Assembly: GCA_003483675.1 (NCBI GenBank)
Contig: DMYK01000046.1
Location: forward strand, 1-5,084
Direction of reading: 5' to 3'
DNA length: 5,084 nucleotides
Source: Microcoleaceae cyanobacterium UBA11344
Lineage (GTDB): Bacteria; Cyanobacteriota; Cyanobacteriia; Cyanobacteriales; Microcoleaceae
Shown here piece by piece: positions 1 to 4,914 of this stretch; position 1 is the first letter of the stretch; each line of letters opens with the position of its first letter. The notes beneath the pieces were generated by a model that was not told where the DNA came from, made no database searches, and was given only the letters and a program-made list of their open reading frames with translations. The translations under genes were made by a program, and so were the position numbers.

Positions 1-3
1 AAG

Positions 4-32
4 TGCGATCGCCCTTAATGTCCAAAAGAGCG
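4..32. repeat. 29-base direct repeat, left copy (HIP1-containing)
   Basis: These 29 bases are identical to positions 801-829. The unit starts TGCGATCGCCCTTAAT and ends in GAGCG. Inside this left copy the 15-base core GCGATCGCCCTTAAT (5-19) is repeated in tandem at 30-44, with a 25-base period. A last fragment, CCCTTAAT, sits at 52-59 and contains the stop codon of the higA antitoxin gene. The repeat lies just downstream of higA; its partner lies just upstream of higB. The identity is read directly; any role in movement or deletion of the module is inference. Confidence 0.9.
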
Positions 33-54
33 ATCGCCCTTAATCTCACTTCCC

Positions 55-459
55 TTAATTACAAAACAAACTCGGCTCTACATGAAAAAAACTCCCCAGA
101 ATCAATGCCAACTCTTTGCTAATATCTCGATCGCCATTAACGACTTCAGACACTCTTTTTTCAGATCCCATAACGGGCACCAAATCCGCAGGCTGTAACT
201 CTCTTTGTTCCATCAAAAACAGCAATATTGAATGAGGCGTTGCTGTGGCTGCTGGTGCGTAGTATTCTTGCTCAAATTTTTCAATCAATGCAATCAGCAA
301 TTCATATAACTCATTTTCTTCAGGAGTGCGATCGCGACGGTGCATTAACTCTTCCACCCTAGCCAGAGCCTGTTCATTATCCGCTTCATTTCTAATTATT
401 TTCGGCTGGTACTGAGACAATAACTCTTTGTATTTATCTGGATTAAAAGTAAGGGTCAT
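55..459 (-). CDS. higA: HigA-family antitoxin (XRE-type helix-turn-helix)
   Basis: This is the antitoxin of a type II toxin-antitoxin pair. HigA proteins bind and neutralise HigB and repress their own promoter. The 134-residue product matches the long cyanobacterial HigA type: a predicted helical, charged N-terminal part (residues about 1-68, starting MTLTFNPDKY), then a helix-turn-helix region at about 82-128 with LQPADLVPVMGSEKRVSEVV as the turn and recognition helix. An upstream in-frame ATG at 487-489 would add ten residues. I prefer the ATG at 457-459 because AAGGAG lies ten bases before it (470-475) and the family usually begins at this Met. The gene overlaps the end of higB by 17 bases, implying one transcript and translational coupling in the usual toxin-first order. 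The stop codon lies inside a CCCTTAAT repeat fragment. Confidence 0.9.
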   Translation of the reverse strand: MTLTFNPDKYKELLSQYQPKIIRNEADNEQALARVEELMHRRDRTPEENELYELLIALIEKFEQEYYAPAATATPHSILLFLMEQRELQPADLVPVMGSEKRVSEVVNGDRDISKELALILGSFFHVEPSLFCN

Positions 460-742
460 TTTTCCATTTCTCCTTATCATACTCAGCATGGGTGAGAATA
501 TATTTGATATAAACTAATTGGCTTTCATAATCAATACTAACTATTAATCGATAATTATTACCTTTGATATTAAAAACTGTAAACCCTCCAACAGCTTCGG
601 CTTTAGGAAAAACAGATTGTACCTCAATTAAGTTAGACCATTTAGCCTTGCTAGCAATTTTAAACCAGTTATCCAAAGCTTCCCCGGAATCAGCATGAGT
701 TTCGCTGTATTCACGCACCCGTCGGTAGCTGATTATGTGCAT
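443..742 (-). CDS. higB: HigB-family toxin (mRNA interferase, RelE/ParE fold)
   Basis: This is the toxin of the higBA pair. HigB toxins cleave mRNA on translating ribosomes and stop growth when the antitoxin is lost. The 99 residues are the normal family length and begin MHIISYRRVREY, as is typical. Conserved blocks seen are the Trp/Lys-rich stretch DNWFKIASKAKW (24-35), VFNIKGNNYRLI (56-67) and VYIKYILTHAEYDKEKW (77-93), which carries the His/Tyr/Lys residues characteristic of this toxin family. Nothing is truncated and no frameshift is visible, so the toxin should be functional. No clear Shine-Dalgarno sequence precedes the ATG at 740-742. Short inverted repeats upstream (754-768 and 770-802) are candidate sites for HigA autoregulation. 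Confidence 0.93.
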   Translation of the reverse strand: MHIISYRRVREYSETHADSGEALDNWFKIASKAKWSNLIEVQSVFPKAEAVGGFTVFNIKGNNYRLIVSIDYESQLVYIKYILTHAEYDKEKWKNDPYF

Positions 743-753
743 CTACTATAAGC

Positions 754-802
754 AATTTAAACTAAATTACAGTTGAGCTAAACCAATTTATTTCGTCAAC
801 TG
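754..802 (-). promoter_or_regulatory. Candidate higBA operator region (two inverted repeats)
   Basis: Two short dyads lie upstream of higB. AATTTA/TAAATT (754-759 and 763-768) has a 3-base spacer and starts 12 bases from the toxin start codon. CAGTTGA/TCAACTG (770-776 and 796-802) has a 19-base spacer, and its right arm runs into the 29-base direct repeat. Position and symmetry suit autoregulation by a HigA-HigB complex. No convincing -35/-10 pair with 16-18 base spacing was found, so the promoter itself is not located. Confidence 0.35.
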
Positions 803-829
803 CGATCGCCCTTAATGTCCAAAAGAGCG
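801..829. repeat. 29-base direct repeat, right copy (HIP1-containing)
   Basis: This is the exact copy of 4-32, in the same orientation, starting 797 bases away. Similarity stops abruptly on both sides: the preceding base differs (C here, G on the left) and the copy breaks off after GAGCG into unrelated sequence. It lies between the end of the MntA-like gene and the start of higB, so the two copies enclose exactly the higBA operon. Confidence 0.9.
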
Positions 830-864
830 CATTCAGAATATCCTCAACCCGAAGCCACCACTCT

Positions 865-1155
865 CTAGAAGGCACGGATCGCCTCCTTAAGAACCGGTTC
901 CCGCAAATGTTCCCTCAAAGCATTCTCCGTTCCCAAGTCAATGGGACGCCCCAATATATCTTCTAAGTAGTGTTGCACCCGGAACAAGTCAAATAAACTT
1001 GCTTCTATGGAAAAATCTACTAAAAAGTCTACATCACTATCCGATCGCGCTTCATCCCGTGCCACTGAACCAAACAAATCTAATGACTTTACCCCCAAGG
1101 CTTTTAATCTTTCCTGGTGGGCTGCTAAAATTGCCAGTACCTCTTCCCGTTTCAT
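865..1155 (-). CDS. MntA-like minimal nucleotidyltransferase (antitoxin type), no HepT partner
   Basis: This is a 96-residue minimal nucleotidyltransferase of the MNT family. In HEPN-MNT (HepT-MntA) systems such proteins neutralise the HEPN ribonuclease toxin by transferring AMP to it. The signature GSx10DxD is intact: G29-S30, then D41 and D43 within GSVARDEARSDSDVDFLV. A third acidic residue (D73 in RPIDLG) fits the usual metal-binding triad. The start chosen is the ATG at 1153-1155; an in-frame TTG at 1168-1170 would add five residues, but the AAAGGG before it touches the codon. A HEPN gene normally lies next to an MntA gene. Here the flanks are only about 120 bases to higB and 76 bases to the upstream nucleotidyltransferase, and neither gap can hold one. 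The protein is therefore an orphan or works with a distant partner. Confidence 0.82.
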   Translation of the reverse strand: MKREEVLAILAAHQERLKALGVKSLDLFGSVARDEARSDSDVDFLVDFSIEASLFDLFRVQHYLEDILGRPIDLGTENALREHLREPVLKEAIRAF

Positions 1156-1231
1156 AATTAGTTTTACCAACCCTTTAGATATAGTTTAACAGGACATATC
1201 CAACATATAGAGTTTGTGTGTAATTCCTAAA

Positions 1232-1855
1232 TTACTCACCCATTTCTAACTTTCCCAGAACAATTAAACTTTCTAAATCTTCCACAGCATCAGGAAGGAA
1301 ATCTTGTACAGCCCTTCTTACCAACCGCAAATCAGTTTCATCAGCCCCTCCCAACATCCGGGTTAAATCCCCTATATCTATACCGCGACTAGCTTTTAGC
1401 TTCATCAAAACCAAATAAGGCAATCCGATAATTGGCAACCCATCGGGGGCATTATTGGGATTTCTAATTGCCTCTCGTACCCAAGAATCCCTGGATTCAA
1501 TTACATCCAAATAAGTCCCATCAGGCAATTCCCAAGTGCTGCCCCCAATGCTAAGTTCTCCCGTTCTCCTGCTACCAGCTTGCTCTAATTCTCGATAAAG
1601 ATTAGCAGCATCCTGAGTCAATACTAAAATATCTACGTCATCGGTCATTCGTTCAGGCATATAGAGGCGAGTAGCCACCCCTCCTACTACTACAAAAAGA
1701 GTCTTTTGAATAATCGTTTTAATGTTTGTCACGGGATGATTCCAGGTTCTTTTTTTCAGAAACTCTCGACTGCTGCCGCTACCGGGACGACATCTACGCA
1801 GTGCAATTTCAATGTAAAGTTTTCGCCTTTGTTCGGGAAGCTTTAGATTTAGCAT
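1232..1855 (-). CDS. Nucleotidyltransferase-fold protein, AbiEii-like
   Basis: This 207-residue protein has the core of the polymerase-beta-like nucleotidyltransferase superfamily. The GG-x-A turn occurs in FVVVGGVATRLYMP (54-67), the DxD metal site in TDDVDIL (D73, D75), and a third Asp in GTYLDVIE (D117). The C-terminal part has the pattern MKLKASRGIDIGDLTRML (151-168), reminiscent of the lysine/arginine-plus-aspartate segment in AbiEii-type toxins. The N-terminal 40 residues are basic and unassigned. The substrate cannot be read from sequence; tRNA, protein or small-molecule nucleotidylation are all known in the fold. It lies 76 bases upstream of the MntA-like gene on the same strand and may share its transcript, driven by the promoter at 1876-1905. 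No obvious AbiEi-type antitoxin gene is adjacent. The start ATG (1853-1855) has no clear ribosome site. Confidence 0.72.
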   Translation of the reverse strand: MLNLKLPEQRRKLYIEIALRRCRPGSGSSREFLKKRTWNHPVTNIKTIIQKTLFVVVGGVATRLYMPERMTDDVDILVLTQDAANLYRELEQAGSRRTGELSIGGSTWELPDGTYLDVIESRDSWVREAIRNPNNAPDGLPIIGLPYLVLMKLKASRGIDIGDLTRMLGGADETDLRLVRRAVQDFLPDAVEDLESLIVLGKLEMGE

Positions 1856-1875
1856 AATTATATAATATTTCGATA

Positions 1876-1905
1876 ATTATATCTGACATCTGACACCATT
1901 TTCAA
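1876..1905 (-). promoter_or_regulatory. Sigma70-type promoter for the nucleotidyltransferase gene
   Basis: On the minus strand TTGAAA (1905-1900) is followed 18 bases later by a perfect TATAAT (1881-1876), which ends 20 bases before the ATG at 1855. The spacer contains a tandem 7-base repeat, TCTGACA twice on the plus strand (1882-1895). A second TATAAT-like string closer to the ATG (two bases away) is too close to act as a -10 element. A 10-base direct repeat ATAATTATAT (1854-1863 and 1873-1882) overlaps the region. Confidence 0.55.
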
Positions 1906-1916
1906 TAAGCCTTTCA

Positions 1917-1974
1917 GGGGCAGGCAAGATACAAGAAAATTTACTCTTTGTGGAACAGGCATCTTGCCTGTTCC
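1917..1974. repeat. GGAACAGGCA hairpin plus a degenerate half copy, 3' of lepA
   Basis: Positions 1952-1961 (GGAACAGGCA) and 1965-1974 (TGCCTGTTCC) form a perfect 10-bp stem with a 3-base loop. A related string at 1917-1930 matches the complement of 1961-1974 at 12 of 14 positions, so a second, larger pairing is possible. The unit resembles a short palindromic repeat that I associate with intergenic regions of filamentous cyanobacteria; copy number cannot be judged from one window. It begins 22 bases after the lepA stop codon on the lepA strand and could protect or terminate that transcript, though no strong U-run follows. Confidence 0.65.
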
Positions 1975-1995
1975 TAACAGAAAGCTACACAGAAA

Positions 1996-3810
1996 TTACG
2001 AATCCCGATCGAGCTTCAGCACAGCCATAAAAGCCTCCTGCGGCACATCCACAGTACCCACAGACTTCATCCGCTTCTTACCCTTCGCCTGCTTTTGCAG
2101 CAACTTTTTCTTCCGCGAAATATCGCCGCCATAACACTTAGCCAACACATCCTTCCGCAAAGCCGGAATATGTTCCGAAGCAATCACCTTCGCGCCAATA
2201 GTCGCTTGAATGGGAACCTTAAATTGATGGCGAGGAATCAACTCCTTCAGTTTTTCAGTCAACCCGCGGCCCACATTATAAGCCTTATCGCGGTGTACAA
2301 TCATCGCCAGAGCATCCACCGGATCGCCATTAATTAAAATGTCCAATTTCACCAACGGATTTTCGCGATAACCAATCAGGTGATACTCCATACTCGCATA
2401 ACCGCGCGATCGCGATTTCATCTGATCGAAAAAGTCCGTCACCACCTCCGCCAAAGGCAACTCATAAATCAGCGTAGTCCGCCCTTGACTGAGATATTTC
2501 ATATCCTTAAAAATGCCCCGCCGATTCTGAGACAATTCCATCAGCGTCCCCACATAAGCTTCCGGGGATAGCATTTCCACTTGCACGTAAGGCTCCTCAA
2601 TTTTATCACGATACTGAGGATCTGGCAAGCGGCTCGGATTGTCAATTGTTAACACTTCTCCCTTAATTGTTGTGACTTGATAAACCACAGAAGGAGCCGT
2701 AACAATCAAATCCAAATTGTATTCTCGTTCGAGTCTTTCTTGCACAATTTCCATGTGCAGCAAACCCAAGAAACCGCAGCGGAAACCAAATCCCATCGCA
2801 CTCGATGTTTCCGGTTCGTAAGAAAGCGCCGCATCATTGAGTTCGAGTTTTTCTAAGGCTTCTCGCAAATCGGGAAATTGGTCAGCATCGATCGGGAACA
2901 AGCCGCAAAACACCATCGGTGTCGCTTCAGCATAACCGGGCCAAGGCTCCGGTGCAGGCTGTTTGACCAAAGTAATCGTATCTCCGACGCGAGCATCACC
3001 TACTGCCTTAATTGCCGCGCCTAGATAACCTACTTCTCCCGCGTGTAGTTCGTCTACTGGAACTTGAGTTGGTGAAAGTATGCCCAATTCATCGATCACA
3101 TATTCCTTACCAGAAACCATCAATAGGACTCGATCGCCCTTTTTGACACTGCCATCCATCACCCGGAAATAAACAATTACCCCCCGATAAGTATCGTAAT
3201 AACTGTCAAAAATTAACGCTCTGAGCGGTTTATCAACAGTATCCTGCGGCGGCGGCACCTTTTCAACGATCGCCTCCAAAATATCATCAATACCGATACC
3301 TTCCTTCGCAGAAGCCAGAATCGCCCCGCTACAGTCGAGTCCGACAATTTCTTCGATTTCCCCTTTTACCCGTTCTGGTTCCGCCCCCGGTAGGTCAATT
3401 TTATTTAAAACTGTAATAATTTCTAAATTGTTTCCCAGGGCCAGGTAGACATTGGCCAAGGTTTGTGCTTCCACACCTTGAGATGCGTCTACCACCAGCA
3501 GCGCACCTTCGCAAGCAGCGAGCGATCGCGACACCTCGTAGGAGAAGTCTACGTGTCCAGGAGTGTCGATCAGGTTGAGCACGTACTCCTGACCGTCCTT
3601 GGCAGTATAATTCATTCGAGCGGCTTGCAGCTTAATCGTAATGCCACGTTCGCGTTCGAGATCCATGTTGTCTAAAAACTGCTCTTTCATCTCCCGTGCT
3701 TGTACTGTCCCAGTCGCCTGCAACAGGCGATCGGCCAAGGTGGATTTTCCGTGGTCGATGTGAGCAATAATCGAAAAATTACGAATGCGAGATACAGGGA
3801 CGTTAGTCAT
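1996..3810 (-). CDS. lepA: Elongation factor 4 (LepA), ribosome-associated GTPase
   Basis: LepA/EF4 is a translational GTPase that binds the ribosome and remodels stalled or mis-translocated elongation complexes. It is 604 residues, the normal length, and looks intact. GTPase motifs appear in order: AHIDHGKST (16-24, P-loop), RGITIK (55-60, switch I), DTPGH (82-86, switch II), NKID (136-139) and SAK (167-169). They are followed by the EF-Tu-like beta-barrel domain (about 190-280), the EF-G-like domains III and V, and the LepA-specific C-terminal domain. This last ends in the conserved, lysine-rich [15 protein letters not shown] and [19 protein letters not shown]. There is no EF-G domain IV, which separates it from EF-G. 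The start [20 protein letters not shown] is typical of cyanobacterial LepA; only a weak AGG lies upstream. It is transcribed away from the RHH gene and is the core gene of the window. Confidence 0.98.
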   Translation of the reverse strand: MTNVPVSRIRNFSIIAHIDHGKSTLADRLLQATGTVQAREMKEQFLDNMDLERERGITIKLQAARMNYTAKDGQEYVLNLIDTPGHVDFSYEVSRSLAACEGALLVVDASQGVEAQTLANVYLALGNNLEIITVLNKIDLPGAEPERVKGEIEEIVGLDCSGAILASAKEGIGIDDILEAIVEKVPPPQDTVDKPLRALIFDSYYDTYRGVIVYFRVMDGSVKKGDRVLLMVSGKEYVIDELGILSPTQVPVDELHAGEVGYLGAAIKAVGDARVGDTITLVKQPAPEPWPGYAEATPMVFCGLFPIDADQFPDLREALEKLELNDAALSYEPETSSAMGFGFRCGFLGLLHMEIVQERLEREYNLDLIVTAPSVVYQVTTIKGEVLTIDNPSRLPDPQYRDKIEEPYVQVEMLSPEAYVGTLMELSQNRRGIFKDMKYLSQGRTTLIYELPLAEVVTDFFDQMKSRSRGYASMEYHLIGYRENPLVKLDILINGDPVDALAMIVHRDKAYNVGRGLTEKLKELIPRHQFKVPIQATIGAKVIASEHIPALRKDVLAKCYGGDISRKKKLLQKQAKGKKRMKSVGTVDVPQEAFMAVLKLDRDS

Positions 3811-4130
3811 ATTTTTGTCAAAGACCTAATCGGCAAAGGATACTTTTTGTTGTATGATTACACAAGCAAGAGTACAGTGCTTGCTTAAACCTCTTACGGG
3901 GCATTGAGATGAAACCACAAGTGAGGCCAACCTCAAAAGTGTTAAGATCCTCGACCGCGTCCGATCGAGCCAGGACACCCAAAAGGAAAAAACTTCTCTC
4001 TCTCATTGTACAGAAAGCGGTTGTGCAAAGGATGCGAGTAAAACATGGACTTAAAAAATCTAGTCCAGTCAGGTTGTAGAGATTGAAACTTAAGTATGTT
4101 ATCAAAGAAAAAACTAGGAATTATTTAACA
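3811..4130. other. Divergent intergenic region between lepA and the RHH gene
   Basis: No confident gene lies in these 320 bases. Structures visible are an inverted repeat AAGCAAG/CTTGCTT (3864-3870 and 3880-3886) and a TGGACT/AGTCCA stem with an A-rich loop (4046-4067). A small plus-strand open frame (3909-4079, ATG to TAG, 56 codons) would encode a very basic peptide beginning MKPQVRPTSKVL, with GGGG about eight bases upstream. It uses AGG/AGA codons freely, resembles nothing I recognise, and a longer frame is open on the opposite strand, so I do not call it as a gene. The region must hold the lepA promoter and probably that of the RHH gene, but no clean -35/-10 pair stands out. Confidence 0.5.
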
Positions 4131-4358
4131 ATGAGCGAGTCAAACATATCCTCACACAGAACCTCAGAAAAAGTCGAAGTATCTATCCATCTAGATTCTG
4201 AACTGCTAGATCAAATTAAGCACTTGACGAATGACCCCAGCAAAGTGATAGAAACTGCAATCAGACAGTGGCTCAGAGGCGAGCGTCGCGAAAACGATTT
4301 AGCACTGAGCTTGCGTCGCAACCCCCCAGTCCCTCCCCGTGGCGAGTGGAACGACTGA
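4131..4358 (+). CDS. Ribbon-helix-helix (CopG/CcdA-like) DNA-binding protein
   Basis: This 75-residue protein has the ribbon-helix-helix pattern: a beta strand KVEVSIHLD (14-22), helix A SELLDQIKHLT (23-33), a turn NDPS, and helix B KVIETAIRQWLRG (38-50). Such proteins dimerise through the strand and bind operator DNA. Many are antitoxins or autorepressors. The C-terminal tail is charged and then proline-rich, LRRNPPVPPRGEWND; in antitoxins such a tail often wraps the toxin. The ATG at 4131 is preferred over an in-frame start 48 bases upstream because AGGA lies 11 bases before it (4116-4119) and the RHH alignment begins shortly after. No toxin gene follows: a terminator-like palindrome comes 78 bases after the stop. 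It is therefore either a solitary regulator or an antitoxin separated from its toxin. Confidence 0.78.
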   Translation: MSESNISSHRTSEKVEVSIHLDSELLDQIKHLTNDPSKVIETAIRQWLRGERRENDLALSLRRNPPVPPRGEWND

Positions 4359-4430
4359 TGCCTTCCACACCTGTATTTTCCAGGATCGGGATTCAAAACT
4401 CAGCACTCAAGAGCCTCATTTTATTATGTA

Positions 4431-4462
4431 GGAATTTTGAGACCAATTGGTCTCAAATTTTC
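4431..4462 (+). terminator. Terminator-like palindrome after the RHH gene
   Basis: TTTGAGACCAATTGGTCTCAAA (4436-4457, 22 bases) is a perfect palindrome; as RNA it folds to GAGACC-AATT-GGTCTC with extra A-U pairs below. The dyad extends outward to 4431-4462 with one mismatch and one G-U pair. A TTTT tract (4458-4461) follows the stem, as in intrinsic terminators, and the symmetry would work for either strand. It lies downstream of the RHH stop codon and just before the intron-like region, separated from its GTGTG by about 13 bases. An operator function is the alternative. Confidence 0.6.
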
Positions 4463-4470
4463 CAGGAGGT

Positions 4471-4810
4471 GTGTGTCCACTGCTATAGCGCGTCGCGTGA
4501 TCGCCCCGGTCTTTCCTGCAGGGGATGAAACGCAGTTGCAGCCTGATAGCTGCCAGTATTCTGTGTTAAACTTGAATTATGCCGAACAAGTGTATCAACT
4601 ACGTGTTGAACCATTCCTAGAACGGTGAAACTCCAGCCAGTAAGACACCATCAGCGAAAACGCCTGAGAAAGACTAAGGCACTGCAAGCAACGCAGGAAG
4701 GATGGTGAGCGTACCGAACTGGCTTAGTGTTGAGGCATTGCGAACGGAAGCATAAACCCAAAGTAAGCGTAATTGCAACACCGAAAGAAAGGTAGTTGTT
4801 TTGAACGTCT
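4471..4810 (+). ncRNA. Probable group II intron 5' remnant (domains I-III)
   Basis: The stretch starts GTGTGTCC, fitting the GUGYG 5' end of group II introns; the repeated GT leaves 4469 or 4471 as first base. Successive stems follow: GCAGC/GCTGC (4538-4553), ACTTG/CAAGT (4570-4591) and TCAAC/GTTGA (4595-4609). Then a nested system: AGCCAGT (4635-4641) pairs with ACTGGCT (4718-4724). Inside it CACCATC (4646-4652) pairs with GATGGTG (4701-4707), enclosing GCG-AAAA-CGC (4654-4663), GCCT/AGGC and CTGC/GCAG (4682-4696) hairpins. This is a multi-branched fold like domain I with its exon-binding arms. The hairpin CAACACC-GAAAGAAA-GGTAGTTG (4776-4798) resembles domain III; the AAAGAAAGGTA string also occurs there, from memory, in the lactococcal LtrB intron. 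No domain V, domain VI or reverse transcriptase is seen, so it is probably a truncated intron. Right end approximate; another structured RNA is the alternative. Confidence 0.52.
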
Positions 4811-4914
4811 AGAGGTGTCAAGACAGCGCCTTTAAGAACAATCACAAGGCTGTTTCTTAAGAATCTCCGTACCTTCGTCGGAGAGTGTCAATACTGTCTC
4901 TCCCCCCTACTCTG
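4811..4914 (+). other. Leader of the PAS gene with two hairpins
   Basis: This stretch links the intron-like RNA to the PAS gene and contains no gene. An inverted repeat TTAAGAACA/TGTTTCTTAA (4832-4840 and 4851-4860, one bulged T) is followed at once by TCTCCG/CGGAGA (4864-4869 and 4879-4884, 9-base loop). Neither is followed by a T-run, and neither matches the roughly 34-base domain V of group II introns. They may be domain IV remains or 5' untranslated structure of the PAS gene. A C-rich run just before the ATG offers no Shine-Dalgarno sequence. Confidence 0.4.

Noticed and set aside
5..44. Repeats at the left edge as the end of a CRISPR array
   Set aside because: The repeated core is only 15 bases, the 'spacers' are about 10 bases, and the unit is a HIP1-based intergenic repeat; no cas genes are present.
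460..489. Longer HigA start at the ATG at 487-489
   Set aside because: It adds ten residues unlike the family start, while the ATG at 457-459 has AAGGAG upstream and begins like other HigA proteins.
1007..1189. Plus-strand open frame opposite the MntA-like gene
   Set aside because: It is the antisense of a well-supported nucleotidyltransferase and its translation shows no domain.
2095..3888. Several plus-strand open frames opposite lepA
   Set aside because: All are antisense to the strongly conserved LepA reading frame and have low-complexity, domain-free translations.
3818..4105. Minus-strand 95-codon open frame upstream of lepA
   Set aside because: Its translation is Cys/Phe/Leu-rich with no recognisable domain, it lacks a ribosome site, and it covers the region where the lepA promoter must lie.
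4083..4130. Upstream start for the RHH protein adding 16 residues
   Set aside because: The extra residues precede the RHH strand without adding to the fold, and AGGA is positioned for the ATG at 4131.
4268..4528. Plus-strand open frame overlapping the RHH gene and palindrome
   Set aside because: It overlaps the RHH gene in another frame and crosses the terminator-like palindrome; it has no domain.
4437..4628. Plus-strand open frame ending ...RVEPFLER, tempting because AGGAGG precedes a GTG at 4473
   Set aside because: The AGGAGG is only three bases from that GTG, the translation matches no family I know, and the same bases form stems that fit a group II intron domain I.
4651..4845. Minus-strand open frame opposite the intron-like RNA
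   Set aside because: It is antisense to the structured region and has no recognisable domain.
4864..4884. TCTCCG/CGGAGA hairpin as intron domain V
   Set aside because: Domain V is about 34 bases with a conserved AGC-type base and GNRA loop; this stem has six pairs, a 9-base loop and none of those signatures.
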